Origin: Candidatus Egaibacter danicus | Lineage (GTDB): Bacteria > Pseudomonadota > Gammaproteobacteria > Burkholderiales > Burkholderiaceae | Assembly: GCA_011391115.1 (NCBI GenBank) | Contig: JAABRC010000065.1 | Location: 1 to 8,471 of the forward strand | DNA: 8,471 nucleotides | Direction of reading: 5' to 3' | Part shown: positions 7,956 through 8,471 of the stretch, in pieces | Layout of the letters: every line of letters begins with the position of its first letter | Position numbering within the stretch: position 1 is the first letter of the stretch | Program-made: the position numbers and the translations under genes | Notes under the pieces: model-generated | Database searches by the model: none | The model's input: the letters and a program-made list of their open reading frames with translations, nothing else | Told to the model about the DNA's origin: nothing

Positions 7956-8471
7956 ATGACTCAAACCTCGTCGCCTGCTGCTTTCCCTCAATGGAACCCC
8001 GATCTTGCGGCCGCGCTGGATGCGCCGCAGCTGCTTCTATACCGTTCCAACCTGTTGGGGTCCGACCTGAGAATCACAAACTACGGCGGCGGGAATACGT
8101 CGGCCAAGATTACCCAGTCAGACCCGCTGACAGGGCAACAGGTTCAAGTCCTTTGGGTCAAAGGCTCCGGTGGTGACGTTGGTTCCATGAAGCTGGACGG
8201 TTTTTCCACGCTGTATCTGGAAAAGCTGCAGGCACTGCAAGGTATCTACCGTGGTCCGGAGCATGAAGATGAAATGGTGGCCTATCTGCCGCATTGCACT
8301 TTCAACCTGAACCCCCGTGCGGCCAGCATCGACACGCCCTTGCATGCCTACCTTCCGTTTGCCCATGTGGACCACATGCATCCGGATTCGGTCATTGCGA
8401 TTGCTGCGATGGCCAATAGCGAAGCGCTGACTCAAAAGATCTTTGATGGCACCGTCGGTTGGGTACCCTGG
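7956..8471 (+). CDS. Rhamnulose-1-phosphate aldolase-like class II aldolase, probably N-terminal part of a bifunctional aldolase/short-chain dehydrogenase (3' end missing)
   Basis: The frame is open from the ATG at 7956 to the end of the window, giving 172 residues. An in-frame TAG at 7947-7949 sits just upstream, so this ATG is the first possible one, although no good ribosome site precedes it. Family marks are LLLYRSNLLGSDLRITNYGGGNTSAK (about 26-51), VLWVKGSGGDVGSMK (about 65-79), the block EHEDEMVAYLPHCTFNLNPRAASIDTP, and HVDHMHPD (137-144), whose histidines should bind the catalytic zinc. Class II aldolases of this type cleave sugar 1-phosphates such as L-rhamnulose 1-phosphate into dihydroxyacetone phosphate and a lactaldehyde. 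The sequence style matches the long bifunctional proteins of about 650-700 residues that carry a C-terminal short-chain dehydrogenase domain; that part lies beyond the window and is inferred. The sugar is not certain. It is probably controlled by the divergent LysR protein. Confidence 0.88.
   Translation, partial: MTQTSSPAAFPQWNPDLAAALDAPQLLLYRSNLLGSDLRITNYGGGNTSAKITQSDPLTGQQVQVLWVKGSGGDVGSMKLDGFSTLYLEKLQALQGIYRGPEHEDEMVAYLPHCTFNLNPRAASIDTPLHAYLPFAHVDHMHPDSVIAIAAMANSEALTQKIFDGTVGWVPW

Noticed and set aside
7865..8176. A 103-residue plus-strand open frame across the intergenic region and the aldolase start
   Set aside because: It overlaps the conserved aldolase N-terminus in another frame and shows no motif of its own.

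Overview
The window reads as ordinary chromosomal DNA from a GC-rich Gram-negative proteobacterium. The signs are a lipoprotein outer-membrane factor, a periplasmic adaptor and a LysR regulator. Codon use and protein style suggest a betaproteobacterium, perhaps Comamonadaceae or Burkholderiales. This placement is an inference from protein style; no rRNA or other marker is present. No tRNA, rRNA, CRISPR, insertion sequence or integrase is visible.

Layout: (1) 1-1869 (+) is the C-terminal ~620 residues of a hydantoinase/oxoprolinase-family protein whose N-terminus lies upstream of the window. (2) 1870-2040 is a ~170 bp gap that should hold the promoter of the next operon. (3) 2041-6734 (+) is a compact four-gene tripartite efflux operon: NodT-type outer-membrane lipoprotein, MacA-type adaptor, MacB-type ATP-binding protein and MacB-type permease. 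The last three genes overlap by 4 bp and 1 bp at their stop/start codons, which suggests translational coupling. (4) 6740-7768 (-) is a LysR-family regulator resembling CbbR, convergent with the efflux operon and only 5 bp from it. (5) 7769-7955 is a divergent, AT-rich regulatory region with several repeats. (6) 7956-8471 (+) is the first 172 codons of a rhamnulose-1-phosphate-aldolase-type class II aldolase, probably the N-terminal part of a bifunctional aldolase/short-chain dehydrogenase. It runs off the window end.

How the genes work together: the efflux operon should form a complete ATP-driven pump. Permease and ATPase sit in the inner membrane, the adaptor spans the periplasm, and the lipoprotein channel sits in the outer membrane. 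Its substrate cannot be read from the sequence. The LysR gene and the aldolase gene are divergent, the classic arrangement for a LysR protein controlling its neighbour, and the gap between them contains LysR-style dyads. The regulator more likely serves the aldolase than the pump.

I do not see a clearly new biological system. The most useful leads are the repeat architecture of the divergent promoter, the pairing of a CbbR-like regulator with a sugar-phosphate aldolase, and a winged-helix-like stretch inside the hydantoinase-family protein.
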